A DNA stretch of 64,000 nucleotides from Chthonomonas sp. UBA1950 (GTDB taxonomy: Bacteria; Armatimonadota; Fimbriimonadia; Fimbriimonadales; Fimbriimonadaceae). The stretch spans positions 118,335 to 182,334 of the forward strand of contig DDEQ01000046.1 of the NCBI GenBank assembly GCA_002336105.1. Direction: 5' to 3'. Positions 9,322 to 18,076 of the stretch are shown here, piece by piece; the first letter of the stretch is position 1, and every line of letters begins with the position of its first letter. A program made the translations under genes and the position numbers. A model generated the notes under the pieces. The model did not search any database and was not told where the DNA came from. It saw nothing but the letters and a program-made list of their open reading frames with translations.

Positions 9322-11399
9322 TTGCGCAGTAGCCTCAAGCTATTACCGACGACCAGAAGGCTTGCACCCATATCTGCAAAGACGGCCATCCACAAAGTGG
9401 CCTCACCCGAGATGGCTAGCACGAAAAATATCAGCTTGATCAAGAGCGCAGTGGCAATGTTCTGAGTAAGAATCGCGGCCGTACTTTTACTTAACCGGAC
9501 GAATTCAGCAATTTTGCCCAAGTCGTCATCCATGAGGGCGACATCCGCAGTCTCAATCGCCGTATCTGTTCCTGCGGCTCCCATTGCAAAACCAATATTG
9601 GCCTTTGCGAGAGCTGGCGCATCGTTGATACCATCACCAACCATTCCGACAACCTTTCCAGACTGTATCAGCTTGTCAATCTCGAGAAATTTCGATTCAG
9701 GCAACATTTCGGAGTAAACCTGATCAATACCGACTTTCTTTGCGATTGACTTTGCCGTTGCCTCGTTATCGCCCGTCAACATCGCAACGTCGATATCAAG
9801 TCGTTTCAGTTCCTGAATACCCTCGATACTCTGTTTCCGGATCGCATCTGCAACGGCAAAAATCGCGATGACTTCAGTTGAGTTAGCCAGTAGAACCGTT
9901 GATACGCCCTGCTCCTCCAAAGCCGCAAGAGACGTATGGACGTGATCGCAACATATCCCTAACTCTTCGATTAACCTATGGTTCCCAATGGAGTAGGTCT
10001 CTCCCTCGACTGTTCCTGTTACACCTCGACCGGCAAGATTTCGAAAATCTTGAACCGGAATAAGCGGTCCCTCCCACTCTTTCACCACTGCCGCGGCAAT
10101 GGGGTGGGTGCTCAAATGATCGAGACTGGCCGCTAGTTGCCTAGCCTTGTTAACATCAAACTGGTGGAGTGATTGAACCGACTGGACCGCCGGCTTGCCT
10201 TGTGTGATGGTGCCAGTCTTATCAACAGCGATTGTCGTCAATTTTCGACCCGCTTCTAGGTAAACACCACCTTTCACTAGAATCCCCTTTCGAGCTGCCG
10301 ATGCCAACCCGCTCACAATCGTCACCGGAGTAGAAATTACAAGTGCGCAGGGACAGGCAATCACTAACATCACCAGTGCTTTATAGAACCATGGCAAAAA
10401 TGGCTGGCCAAAGAAAGTCGGGACGACCGCGATGAGCAATGCAAAAACAACAACAGCTGGTGTGTAATACTTGGCGAACTCATCGATAAACCGCTGCGAG
10501 TTTGCGCGGGTGCCTTGAGCTTCTTGTACGGTTTTGATAATTCGATCAAGGGTCGTACTTCCCGACGCATTAGTGACCCGATAATGGAGCACTCCCTCTT
10601 GGTTGATCGTCCCTGCATACAAAGCCGCCCCCGGCTCCTTTTGAACAGGTATGCTCTCGCCAGTGATGGGTGCCTGATCAACGGAACCGGAACCTGAAAT
10701 AACTTCTCCGTCAGCCGCAATTCGTTCGCCTGGCTTAGCGCGGATCACCTCGCCAGCCAAAACCTCTGAAGCGGGAACACATATCCACTCGTTGTTACGG
10801 TTGACTTCGGCGGTCTCAGGAGCCAGTTCGAGAAGAGACCGTACTGCATTTCTCGCACGATCGAGCGACAGAGATTCGATTCGTTCAGCGATGGCGAACA
10901 GAACAATCACCATGGCTGCTTCAGGGAAGGAACCGATAGCAAGAGCGCCAAACACGGCAATGCTCATGAGGAAATTGATGTTCAGCGCCAGAGTCTTGAG
11001 AGCAATCCACCCCTTTTTAAAGGTCGGTATCCCTCCAAAAGCAATCGCCGCTACTGAAAAGAGCACGACCGGAATTGAGTGGTCACTCTTTGTAACAAAA
11101 CCGATAACCTCGGCGATAATAGCCATAGCGAGACTGGCTACAAGCAGGAGATCTGCCTTTTGGCGACTCGGCTTCTTATGTCCGTTGCAACATTGGCACT
11201 CCGCCTCCGGCCCCATTCCTATTTCATTCAAGATCGCTTTTAGCGGTTCATCATCCGAGAAAGTGTGCTCGACAGTGAGCTTTCGACTGACAAGATCGAA
11301 CTCAAGCGCATACACTTCGCTGACTTTTGAGAGCCTTTTGCGAATGATCTGCTCTTCGACAGGACAGTCCATCGCTTCGATTCGAAATTCAGAAAGCAC
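9318..11399 (-). CDS. cadA: P1B-type heavy-metal ATPase (Zn/Cd/Pb exporter)
   Basis: A 693-residue metal-exporting ATPase. The N-terminal domain has the AMDCPVEE metal-binding loop in place of the usual GMxCxxC, then a Cys/His-rich linker (CQCCNGH). The transmembrane metal site is ACPCALVIS at about residues 348-356, the CPC type that transports Zn2+, Cd2+ or Pb2+. The phosphorylation motif DKTGTIT is near residue 394, with TGDN and GDGINDAPAL in the ATP-binding and hinge regions. The gene lies 4 bp downstream of an ArsR/CadC-type repressor on the same strand, so the pair forms an operon. Metal specificity between Zn and Cd cannot be settled; the symbol is by family. Confidence 0.92.
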   Translation of the reverse strand: MLSEFRIEAMDCPVEEQIIRKRLSKVSEVYALEFDLVSRKLTVEHTFSDDEPLKAILNEIGMGPEAECQCCNGHKKPSRQKADLLLVASLAMAIIAEVIGFVTKSDHSIPVVLFSVAAIAFGGIPTFKKGWIALKTLALNINFLMSIAVFGALAIGSFPEAAMVIVLFAIAERIESLSLDRARNAVRSLLELAPETAEVNRNNEWICVPASEVLAGEVIRAKPGERIAADGEVISGSGSVDQAPITGESIPVQKEPGAALYAGTINQEGVLHYRVTNASGSTTLDRIIKTVQEAQGTRANSQRFIDEFAKYYTPAVVVFALLIAVVPTFFGQPFLPWFYKALVMLVIACPCALVISTPVTIVSGLASAARKGILVKGGVYLEAGRKLTTIAVDKTGTITQGKPAVQSVQSLHQFDVNKARQLAASLDHLSTHPIAAAVVKEWEGPLIPVQDFRNLAGRGVTGTVEGETYSIGNHRLIEELGICCDHVHTSLAALEEQGVSTVLLANSTEVIAIFAVADAIRKQSIEGIQELKRLDIDVAMLTGDNEATAKSIAKKVGIDQVYSEMLPESKFLEIDKLIQSGKVVGMVGDGINDAPALAKANIGFAMGAAGTDTAIETADVALMDDDLGKIAEFVRLSKSTAAILTQNIATALLIKLIFFVLAISGEATLWMAVFADMGASLLVVGNSLRLLRK

Positions 11400-11403
11400 T
11401 AGG

Positions 11404-11799
11404 TCAGTTCTCCTCCTGGCTGTTTTGATCTAGCTGTCCTGGCCCAAGAACGCACTTCTCATCCTTCCGCAGACGTAACCGAGCGTGAATTCGTTCCCGG
11501 TCTCGCTTTACGCGCTTTTCAGCTTCGATTGACTCACGATAGGTATCGAAAACGGCCAAGACGATGGGCCGGTACTCGTCGCAGAGAGCATAACTGATCA
11601 TCTTGTGACGCCGTGTTGTGTCGACGATTCCTGCTTGACGAATCGTCTGCAGATGAGCACTCAGCGTACTTTGTCCCATTTCGAGTGCGTCAACCATCTC
11701 GCAAACGCACAGATCAGACTCGATGAGCGCGTTGAGAATCCGAACCCGTGTCGGATCAGAGAGAACCTTCCCAAAGCTCAGTATATCTGTCATCGTCAT
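11404..11799 (-). CDS. cadC: ArsR/SmtB-family metal-sensing repressor (CadC-like)
   Basis: A 131-residue winged-helix repressor that should release DNA on metal binding. It shows FGKVLSDPTRVRILNAL followed by DLCVCEMVDAL, the CxC motif used at the alpha-3 metal site by ArsR (As/Sb) and CadC (Cd/Pb/Zn), and an HTH (GQSTLSAHLQTIRQAGIV). Coupling to the CPC-type ATPase 4 bp downstream argues for Cd/Zn/Pb rather than arsenic. The ATG at 11797-11799, or the second ATG two codons on, lies inside a 15-bp inverted repeat, so operator and translation start overlap. The 35 or so residues after the DNA-binding domain are highly charged and end in a Cys-containing tail. Confidence 0.88.
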   Translation of the reverse strand: MTMTDILSFGKVLSDPTRVRILNALIESDLCVCEMVDALEMGQSTLSAHLQTIRQAGIVDTTRRHKMISYALCDEYRPIVLAVFDTYRESIEAEKRVKRDRERIHARLRLRKDEKCVLGPGQLDQNSQEEN

Positions 11800-11827
11800 A
11801 TCATGATACCACGATATGACGATGACA
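11788..11827. promoter_or_regulatory. Probable ArsR/CadC operator: 15-bp inverted repeat
   Basis: TGTCATCGTCATATC (11788-11802) and GATATGACGATGACA (11813-11827) are exact reverse complements separated by 10 bp, and TATCATGATA (11799-11808) is a smaller palindrome within. ArsR/SmtB proteins bind imperfect 12-2-12 palindromes near their own start, so self-repression is the likely function. The site covers the repressor's start codon. Confidence 0.6.
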
Positions 11828-11857
11828 GACCTGCTTTACGCAGGATCTGAAGACTCT

Positions 11858-13303
11858 TTAGGGCTCGTTGTAGACGCCGATCTCGGCGATGTGAGGCGTG
11901 TCTGCAGCTGCCTCCAGCCAAAGCCTAATCTTGCTCGACTCAGTTTGGTCAATGTGATGAACCTGAACTGGCCAGGGGGACTTCCCTGAGGCCAACTCTA
12001 CCCAATCAACTCCATTCCAGCGGAGGAACTTATAATTTCGAATTCGACTCTTGGGATAATCCTCCCATCGACCCACTGGCTCAACAAGAACTAGAGTGTT
12101 GAAAGAACTGCCCTTGGGGAGTTCGATTTCTACCCAACCTTCTGTCCATCCATCTGGTAGGTACCACGTGCTTCCAAAGTGACCATCATTTGTTTGATCT
12201 GGCCCAGTTCCGTCTGGAGAAGCCACCGCATGACTTGGCCGACCGGTGGTGAGATTAGCTGTTGTGATCGGAGTGACCGGTTCTATTTTCGCCATCGGAC
12301 CAGGATTTGACCAAGTTTGTCCAATTTCCTTTAATCTATCAACAACATTCTGCGATAGTCGCCCTTTCCGGTTCGGTGCCGCGTTGACGATCAGGTTACA
12401 GAAAACCTCGTTCTGAGGCTTCAACCACTCATCAACAACTTGGTGAACTGATTTAAGCGGACGAGATTCATCGCCAGACTTCCAGAACCAACCATCGGTC
12501 AAGGTCACGCAAGCCAAAGCAGGAAGTTTGTTCTTCATCGGAACCGCCTGACCCGCATTCTGCTCGAAAGCCTTGATATCACCGTAGTAAAGCCCATCTT
12601 GCGGGTAACTTCCTGCATTCAAATCAGATACTAAGCAGTTCGGCTGGATCGACTTGACGTGTCGGTAAATCTCGTGGAATGGAATTTCCTCGTAAGTGAT
12701 TCGACTCCAGCCAGCATCCCAACCGTCGAAGATGAGGAAGTCAATCTTTCCGTATTGAGTCAGCAACTCTGTGAGCTGCCGTTTGATCAGGCTGATTTTC
12801 GCCTTCGTGATATTGAAGTGCCTAATATCGTGCCGCAGGTCAAGAATTGAGAAATACAGACCAACTTGCAGGCCTGCCTTCCGACATGACTCGACGTATG
12901 GCTTAACGACGTCGACTTGGGCGTGATCCGGAACCGTTTTTGTTGGCCAAAGAGGAAAGCCGTCATGGTGCTTTGTCGTCAAGCACATGTAACCCATGTT
13001 CGCGGACTTCGCCGCTTCAGCCCACTGATCGGTGTCGAGATTCGTAGGGTTAAAATCCTCAACTTTCCCTCTAGGATCACCCCATTCGCGATCTTGGAAA
13101 GTCGCCATGTTGAAGTGAACGAACATGCCCATCCGTGTGTCTAAAAACCTCTGCTGAAGCTCTGATAGCGGTTTGTCGGAAGGATACGGAGTTGGACGAA
13201 TTTGCGACATGGGACTTTCCAATCGAATGGGGATCATGGCGCCGAGCGCAAGCCCAGCGGCAGACTGAATGACATTGCGACGGGACGGCATTTGATCTGA
13301 CAT
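11858..13303 (-). CDS. GH29 alpha-L-fucosidase, Tat-exported
   Basis: A 481-residue exo-alpha-L-fucosidase. The N-terminus carries a twin-arginine signal (SRRNVIQSAAGLALGA), so it is exported folded. The family pattern is clear: RMGMFVHFNMATF, KHHDGFPLWPT, and the nucleophile segment DFLIFDGWD, in which the aspartate after the hydrophobic strand is the GH29 nucleophile. The last 130 residues look like an F5/8 type C sugar-binding domain. The gene is divergent from an AraC-type regulator across about 116 bp, which is probably its local regulator. Confidence 0.88.
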   Translation of the reverse strand: MSDQMPSRRNVIQSAAGLALGAMIPIRLESPMSQIRPTPYPSDKPLSELQQRFLDTRMGMFVHFNMATFQDREWGDPRGKVEDFNPTNLDTDQWAEAAKSANMGYMCLTTKHHDGFPLWPTKTVPDHAQVDVVKPYVESCRKAGLQVGLYFSILDLRHDIRHFNITKAKISLIKRQLTELLTQYGKIDFLIFDGWDAGWSRITYEEIPFHEIYRHVKSIQPNCLVSDLNAGSYPQDGLYYGDIKAFEQNAGQAVPMKNKLPALACVTLTDGWFWKSGDESRPLKSVHQVVDEWLKPQNEVFCNLIVNAAPNRKGRLSQNVVDRLKEIGQTWSNPGPMAKIEPVTPITTANLTTGRPSHAVASPDGTGPDQTNDGHFGSTWYLPDGWTEGWVEIELPKGSSFNTLVLVEPVGRWEDYPKSRIRNYKFLRWNGVDWVELASGKSPWPVQVHHIDQTESSKIRLWLEAAADTPHIAEIGVYNEP

Positions 13304-13419
13304 ACTTGTGGTTATTTTCCAACCAATCAGCTACCATATGAGTTGGCAATATCTGAACTTAGTGGTTATATTCTCAACAACGATCTAGAATTCACTTCCA
13401 AACTTTTGGAGATAACACG

Positions 13420-14235
13420 ATGTCAACGCTGTGGCAAGTCCCTCTCGATAATCCGCCAAAAGTTGTCGCGATGGGCAGAAACGCGCACGGGTTCGAACCG
13501 ACAGATAGCTACTGTTTGCCCGATCTTTGGAGTCTGCATCTGTTCAATTACGATGCCATTTTGCGCCTCGGGGAATCGGAGTTCAGGATCAAACCCGGCT
13601 CCTTAGGCATAACGCCTCCCGGGGTCACGATGTCGACTCAATACTTTGGCATCTCGGTTCACATCTACGTTCATTTCAAAGTGGCACATGGTGAATACAC
13701 GGATGTTCCGGCAGTTTGCGATACGGGAAAGTCCTATGAAATGCTAACTGCGGACTTGTTCGATGCCGTTCAACAATTCGCATCAAATGCCCAGTACGCC
13801 AATTCTGTCGTGTGGTCGACATTGTGGAAAGCCGCCAGGATTGGTGCGAGTTTTCAGTCAGGAAAACCGACAGTTCACAGAGCCGTCAGAATCGCTTCAG
13901 AGATCATTGAAAGCAACCTGAACAACAAGATTTACATCTCGGACCTCGCAGATGAAGCACAGGTTTCAGCCGGTTATTTATCTAAGTTATTTAGTGAAAA
14001 CTACAATGAATCCATCGCTGAGCATATCAAACGTAGGCGGATGGAAAAAGCTTCAGACTTGCTTAGGCATTCGACTCTTCCTGTCAAATTGGTCGCATCA
14101 TCTGTTGGGTTTAGCGACCTGCAACAGTTCAATAAAGCGGTAAGAAGCTACTGCGGTATGAGTCCGCGTGCCTGGCGTAATTTCCGAGACGAAAAAACAC
14201 AAAAAGAGCCAGACAATTTGCCTGGCCCTTTCTAG
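13420..14235 (+). CDS. AraC-family transcriptional regulator
   Basis: A 271-residue regulator. The N-terminal half is a cupin-like sensor (ILRLGESEFRIKPGSLGITPPG); the C-terminal 100 residues hold the two AraC helix-turn-helices (ISDLADEAQVSAGYLSKLF and LVASSVGFSDLQQFNKAVR, ending GMSPRAWR). Start ATG 13420 is preceded by GGAG at about 8 bp. The gene is divergent from GH29, which suggests it responds to a fucose-containing sugar and activates that gene; this is inference. Its 3' end contains the hairpin shared with the convergent helicase gene. Confidence 0.88.
   Translation: MSTLWQVPLDNPPKVVAMGRNAHGFEPTDSYCLPDLWSLHLFNYDAILRLGESEFRIKPGSLGITPPGVTMSTQYFGISVHIYVHFKVAHGEYTDVPAVCDTGKSYEMLTADLFDAVQQFASNAQYANSVVWSTLWKAARIGASFQSGKPTVHRAVRIASEIIESNLNNKIYISDLADEAQVSAGYLSKLFSENYNESIAEHIKRRRMEKASDLLRHSTLPVKLVASSVGFSDLQQFNKAVRSYCGMSPRAWRNFRDEKTQKEPDNLPGPF
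14206..14231 (-). terminator. Terminator of the DEAD-box helicase gene, shared with AraC
   Basis: On the minus strand GCCAGGC pairs with GTCTGGC (one G-T wobble) over a short loop and is followed by TCTTTTTGTGTTTTTT, a good rho-independent terminator for the helicase. On the plus strand the same hairpin is followed by CCCTTTCT. It overlaps the AraC stop codon region. Confidence 0.7.
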
Positions 14236-14240
14236 TTTAG

Positions 14241-15890
14241 TTAGTTTGCTCTTGAACGTCGCTTCTTGGGCGGAGCATTGACGAAGCCGTCACCATCGGA
14301 GAATGCTGGTCGAGCAAAGTCGACCTTCACCTTTCGGTTTCGAATCTTCGTATTGCTTAGGGCCTCCACAACAACCTCGGCTTGAGCACTCGGAACTTCG
14401 ACGAAGGCAGTTCGATCGAGCACTTCGATGACACCAATTTGGCGTCCCTCAAGACCGGCTTCGTTAGTGATTGCTCCTACTAGATCACCGGGTCTCAATC
14501 CGTCTTGGCGACCACAGCCGACGAAAATCCGAACCATTCCGAGTTCCGGTTGCTCTAGGCGAGCAAACTCCTCTTCTTCGTTTTGTGGTTGAGCCGATTG
14601 GTGTCTCTCTTTCCACAGCAGTTGCATAGCCGCGGCGGCGATCTGAGTGGCATCAAACTCCTCAGCAAGTTCCTGAACAGCCGTCAACATCATCTCATGC
14701 TCCGATTCCCCAATGGCTTCACGGACCGACTCGATGAAAGATCGGTGACGTCGGGTCGCAATATCAGCAATCGTTGGAATCTTTACCGGCTGAATCTTGG
14801 ACCCAATCAAACGCTCGATAAATTCAAGTTTTCGTCGTTCTTTTGGATAAATTAACGTAATGGCGTCGCCCGTACGTCCGGCTCGGCCAGTTCGACCGAT
14901 TCGGTGAATATACTGTTCGACATCATAAGGGACATCAAAGTTGATGACGTGCGTGACGCTGTCGATATCCAATCCCCGGGCGGCAACGTCAGTTGCGATC
15001 AAGAGATCAGCCTGACCCTCTCGGAATCGTCGTAACACTCGCTCACGCTCTGACTGATTCATGTCTCCGTGAATCGGCTCAGCACTGTAGCCTCTCAGCC
15101 GAAGCAGATCGGTGAGGTCGGCGGTCTCCTGTCGAGTTCGGCAGAAAACGATTGTTGAACCTGGGGTCTCCATGTCCAAAACTCTTGCAAGAGCCTCTTC
15201 CTTCTTTCCGGGAGGGCACTCGTAGTAGGTTTGGTTGGTGGTTTCAAGAGTTCGTTGTTTGGCGACAATCTCTACCCGCTGTGGGTCTCGCAGAAACTTC
15301 TCGGTGATTGAGAGCACCTTCGGTGCCATCGTTGCGGAGAAGAATGCGAGTTGTCTCGATTCTGGAAGCTCCGAAAGAATTGCCTCCATATCTTCCGTAA
15401 ACCCAAGAGCCATCATTTCGTCAGCTTCGTCAAGAACGCAAACCTTGACTGAGCTTAAGCTCAGAGAGCCTCGGCGGAGGTGATCCAGAACGCGTCCTGG
15501 AGTTCCTACCACGATCTGAGCCCCCATGCTAAGGGCGCGGAACTGTCGATCGATAGGTTGTCCGCCGTAAACCGGAACGACCTTCAGATTCGCGTACTTC
15601 GCGAAATCGTAAATACCTTTGGCAACTTGGACAGCTAACTCACGGGTTGGAGCAAGCACAAGCGCTTGTGGAACTTTGCTTTCCGGATCGATCTTTTCGA
15701 CGAGCGGTAGACCAAAAGCTGCCGTCTTTCCAGTTCCGGTTTGTGCAAGGCCGATCAGATCTCGACCCGTTATCAGTGCGGGAATCGCGAGAGCTTGAAT
15801 TGGGGTCGCAGTCTCGAAGCCGAGATCAGAAAGAGCCTGAAGTGTGCTGTCTTTTAGTCCAAGCTCGGTGAAAGGAGTGATCTCCACCAC
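14241..15890 (-). CDS. deaD: DEAD-box RNA helicase (DeaD/CsdA-like), catalytic part
   Basis: ATP-dependent RNA helicase of the cold-shock and ribosome-assembly type. Visible motifs in order: Q motif with ATPIQALAIP, Walker A AQTGTGKTAAFG, PTRELA, DEADEMMALGF, SAT, and HRIGRTGRAGRTG. The last 80 residues are a DbpA/CsdA-type RNA-binding domain (MVRIFVGCGRQDGLRPGDL), followed by a basic tail. The boundary given starts at a GTG (15888-15890), but this is simply the first start-like codon after an in-frame TAA at 16158-16160. The frame continues upstream through a basic repeat domain to ATG 16514, so the intact protein would be about 757 residues. Whether the helicase is made from the GTG, by read-through, or is normally uninterrupted is open. 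Confidence 0.9.
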   Translation of the reverse strand: MVEITPFTELGLKDSTLQALSDLGFETATPIQALAIPALITGRDLIGLAQTGTGKTAAFGLPLVEKIDPESKVPQALVLAPTRELAVQVAKGIYDFAKYANLKVVPVYGGQPIDRQFRALSMGAQIVVGTPGRVLDHLRRGSLSLSSVKVCVLDEADEMMALGFTEDMEAILSELPESRQLAFFSATMAPKVLSITEKFLRDPQRVEIVAKQRTLETTNQTYYECPPGKKEEALARVLDMETPGSTIVFCRTRQETADLTDLLRLRGYSAEPIHGDMNQSERERVLRRFREGQADLLIATDVAARGLDIDSVTHVINFDVPYDVEQYIHRIGRTGRAGRTGDAITLIYPKERRKLEFIERLIGSKIQPVKIPTIADIATRRHRSFIESVREAIGESEHEMMLTAVQELAEEFDATQIAAAAMQLLWKERHQSAQPQNEEEEFARLEQPELGMVRIFVGCGRQDGLRPGDLVGAITNEAGLEGRQIGVIEVLDRTAFVEVPSAQAEVVVEALSNTKIRNRKVKVDFARPAFSDGDGFVNAPPKKRRSRAN

Positions 15891-16034
15891 AGTTGGCTCG
15901 ACTGGGGCCGCCTTTGGAGTACGCGTTCGACCTTCAGATTTGCCCTCGAACTTCTTTCGAGGCCTTGCGGTTCGGGGAGTACCCGCGGTAGGATCGACCT
16001 GACCTTCTTCGAACTTCTTCCTCGCATACGGTCG

Positions 16035-16295
16035 TTTCGGAGCGTCTGAACCTCGATCCTCAAACCTCCCACGAGAAGGACGTGACTCTGGCTTATCAAA
16101 ACGGTCCTGACCGTAAGATCGTTTCGGCGCACCACTGTCGCGGTCTTCAAATCGACCTTACGGTGGCCTCGCATCATTGTTATCAAATCGGTTTTGACCG
16201 TAAGGACGCTTTGGGGCACCGCCGTCTCGATCCTCGAAACTGTTTCGCGGGGGACGTGAATCAGAGTTATCAAATCGGTTTTGGCCATAAGGCTT
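16035..16295 (-). repeat. Three tandem 87-bp coding repeats in deaD
   Basis: Three direct copies of an 87-bp unit (16295-16209, 16208-16122, 16121-16035 on the minus strand) encode 29-residue arginine-rich repeats. The first two are closest in DNA sequence. Repeats of this kind expand and contract readily and are also where assembly errors accumulate. Confidence 0.7.
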
Positions 16296-16514
16296 TCGAG
16301 GCTCTGAACCGGACTCACTATCCCTCGGACCAAATCGCCCTCTGGATGGTTCTCTGCCTTCGCCAAATTTGGGCTTGAAGGGTTTGGCAGCGGGCGAAGA
16401 GTTGCCAAACTTGCCTTTGGATTTCGGAGTGCTTGGTTTTGGTGAAAATGCAGGTTTCGCGGACGAACTTCTACGTTTTGGCGGCATACCGCCGTTAGAA
16501 TTTGGTTTTTTCAT
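16158..16514 (-). pseudogene. deaD: N-terminal basic repeat domain of the DEAD-box helicase, cut off by in-frame TAA
   Basis: This 118-codon stretch is in the same frame as the helicase (15890 to 16514 is a multiple of three). It starts at ATG 16514 (MKKPNSN) and is low-complexity, rich in K, R, P, S and G. It enters an array of 29-residue repeats of the form xPYGQNRFDNxDxRPPRxxFEDRDxGAPK at 16295-16035. The stop TAA occupies position 17 of the second repeat, where the first and third repeats have arginine (CGA, CGT). After the stop the repeat resumes in frame (GRFEDRDSGAPKR). Such arginine-rich tails bind RNA nonspecifically. A frame-open ATG/GTG-less gap of 267 bp then leads to the GTG of the catalytic part. 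Confidence 0.7.
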
Positions 16515-16786
16515 GGTTTTGGCATGGGTTTCCCGCGAACTGAACCCACTTACCATTTTCAGATCAATGCCTTGAGAGGCGAAGAACGGCTAACCTTTGC
16601 CGATGAGTGAGGGCCCTACCCGGGGCTATTTTCGCTTGACGGGATATCAGCCTGCTGGCTGAATGCAAGCGCAAAGTATACCTTGTTCTACTCATCCAAA
16701 CCCTGATATTAATCTGGGAGATTGCACCGTCGGCAAACATCACCAGCATGTAGAAGCACAGGCACCATGAAAAGAGGAGCAACCGA

Positions 16787-17911
16787 TCACAGCAATACTC
16801 CAACCTTTCGCGGAGCACTTGCGACCGCAATTTTGGAATCCGCCGTTCCGTAATACAGCAACCACTGATTACCGAAGGGCACCAGTCCTTCGGCAAAGCA
16901 GACATTTCCAACTTGTCCGGTGATCTCGTAGTCTCGGTCTGGAAATAGAAAAGGGACCTCAGATCGTGAGAGCAAGGCAGTCGGATCAGCCGGATCTAGA
17001 ATCAGTTGACCAACTCCATAGGTATAAGGCGAAAGATCTTTTGACCCAACCTCAGCATCGTTCTTTCCATGGTAAAGCAGGACAATCCCTCTATCGGTCA
17101 AGACCGCGGGCGGACCTGGCTCGACTAAAACGCTATCAAACCGGTTGATACGAGGACGAATGATGGCAACGAGAACCTCACGTTCATTCACTGTTCTTCC
17201 GACTTCATCAGCAGACCACTTTCGCTCAAAACTCGGCGTCGACGGCATTCCTTCTTGATGCACCTTTGCAGACTCTGCGGGATGGAAGACTGGCTCCCAG
17301 TTGATGAGGTCATCAGAAGTTGCCACATAGATGTAAGATTCACCCCAATACATCCAATATTTGCCGCACAATTTCGTAGCGACTAACTGATCGCCCACCA
17401 CGCGACAAACGATTGATCCCGATTTTGACCATAAATCCGGACTCGACTTGAACGCTAAACCTTGCTTCGTCCAGTTTCGCAGGTCGGTTGAAGTCGCTAC
17501 GCACAATCGCGCGAGTTTTCCGTCATAGGCCGTGTATGTCATCACATAACTGCCATCTTCAGCAGTGCAAACGCGAGGATCTTCAGTACCCCCCTCCCAC
17601 TCGAATTGTGATTGAGCGTCTCGATCTGGATGAAGAACAGGAGAGGCCTCACGTTCGAACTGATAACCGTCCGAACTTACCGCAAGTCCGATTCTTGAAG
17701 TGCCCAGATGTTTTCCGACGGTATCTTCCGCCCTGTAGAGAAGATAGACCTTTCCATTTCGGACGACAGCAGCAGGATTGAAAACATCTTTTGCCTCCCA
17801 GGAAACTCTACCAATGAATGGACACGTCCATTCAGATAACGGATTTGGCCCCAACACGGGGTTATGGGAATCCATTTTAGTAAAGGTGCCTAGAAGCAGA
17901 TCCGACGACAT
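16787..17911 (-). CDS. GH130 mannoside phosphorylase or beta-1,2-mannosidase
   Basis: A 374-residue five-bladed propeller enzyme of GH130. These either phosphorolyse beta-mannosides, releasing mannose-1-phosphate, or hydrolyse beta-1,2-mannosides. Signatures include VFNPAAVVRNGKVYLLYRAED near residue 45, EGGTEDPRV near residue 105 with the catalytic Asp, and the closing GNVCFAEGLVPF. The run VFNPAAVV and YLLYRAED resembles the beta-1,2-mannosidase-like clade, so hydrolysis is as possible as phosphorolysis. No signal peptide, so cytoplasmic. It is divergent from the operon at 18077 that contains a second GH130 and a sugar importer, and probably shares its control region. Confidence 0.85.
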   Translation of the reverse strand: MSSDLLLGTFTKMDSHNPVLGPNPLSEWTCPFIGRVSWEAKDVFNPAAVVRNGKVYLLYRAEDTVGKHLGTSRIGLAVSSDGYQFEREASPVLHPDRDAQSQFEWEGGTEDPRVCTAEDGSYVMTYTAYDGKLARLCVATSTDLRNWTKQGLAFKSSPDLWSKSGSIVCRVVGDQLVATKLCGKYWMYWGESYIYVATSDDLINWEPVFHPAESAKVHQEGMPSTPSFERKWSADEVGRTVNEREVLVAIIRPRINRFDSVLVEPGPPAVLTDRGIVLLYHGKNDAEVGSKDLSPYTYGVGQLILDPADPTALLSRSEVPFLFPDRDYEITGQVGNVCFAEGLVPFGNQWLLYYGTADSKIAVASAPRKVGVLL

Positions 17912-17941
17912 AGCTTCATTATGTCCTTTTTGATCAAAAGC

Positions 17942-18011
17942 CTAGTCTTTTTGGGCTTTTTGCTGGTTTTTCCGAAAACTCCTGGAAACGACTAGTCTTT
18001 TTCTGTAGAAT
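17942..18011 (+). promoter_or_regulatory. Promoter of the mannoside operon with two direct repeats (candidate operators)
   Basis: A promoter-like pair is visible: TGGAAA (17983-17988), 17 bp, TAGAAT (18006-18011). The spacer contains CTAGTCTTTTT (17992-18002), and an identical 11-mer sits exactly 50 bp upstream (17942-17952), towards the divergent GH130. A repressor sitting in the spacer would block the promoter. The AraR-like regulator at 19088 is the obvious candidate. Promoter and operator assignment are inference. Confidence 0.45.
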
Positions 18012-18076
18012 AGATTTACCCAACAAAAAGGGCTTCGTCTTCGAAGTTCTCGGGTCTTGCGCAACGGAGCCGTCAA

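Noticed and set aside
10792..11433. 213-codon plus-strand frame opposite the metal ATPase
   Set aside because: Antisense to conserved ATPase and metal-binding domain; Ser/Arg/Ala-rich shadow.
15854..16408. 184-codon minus-strand frame near deaD
   Set aside because: Out of frame with the repeat domain; the deaD frame shows clear repeats and continuity.
16564..16911. 115-codon minus-strand frame in the region before GH130's end
   Set aside because: Overlaps the GH130 C-terminus in another frame and shows no protein character.
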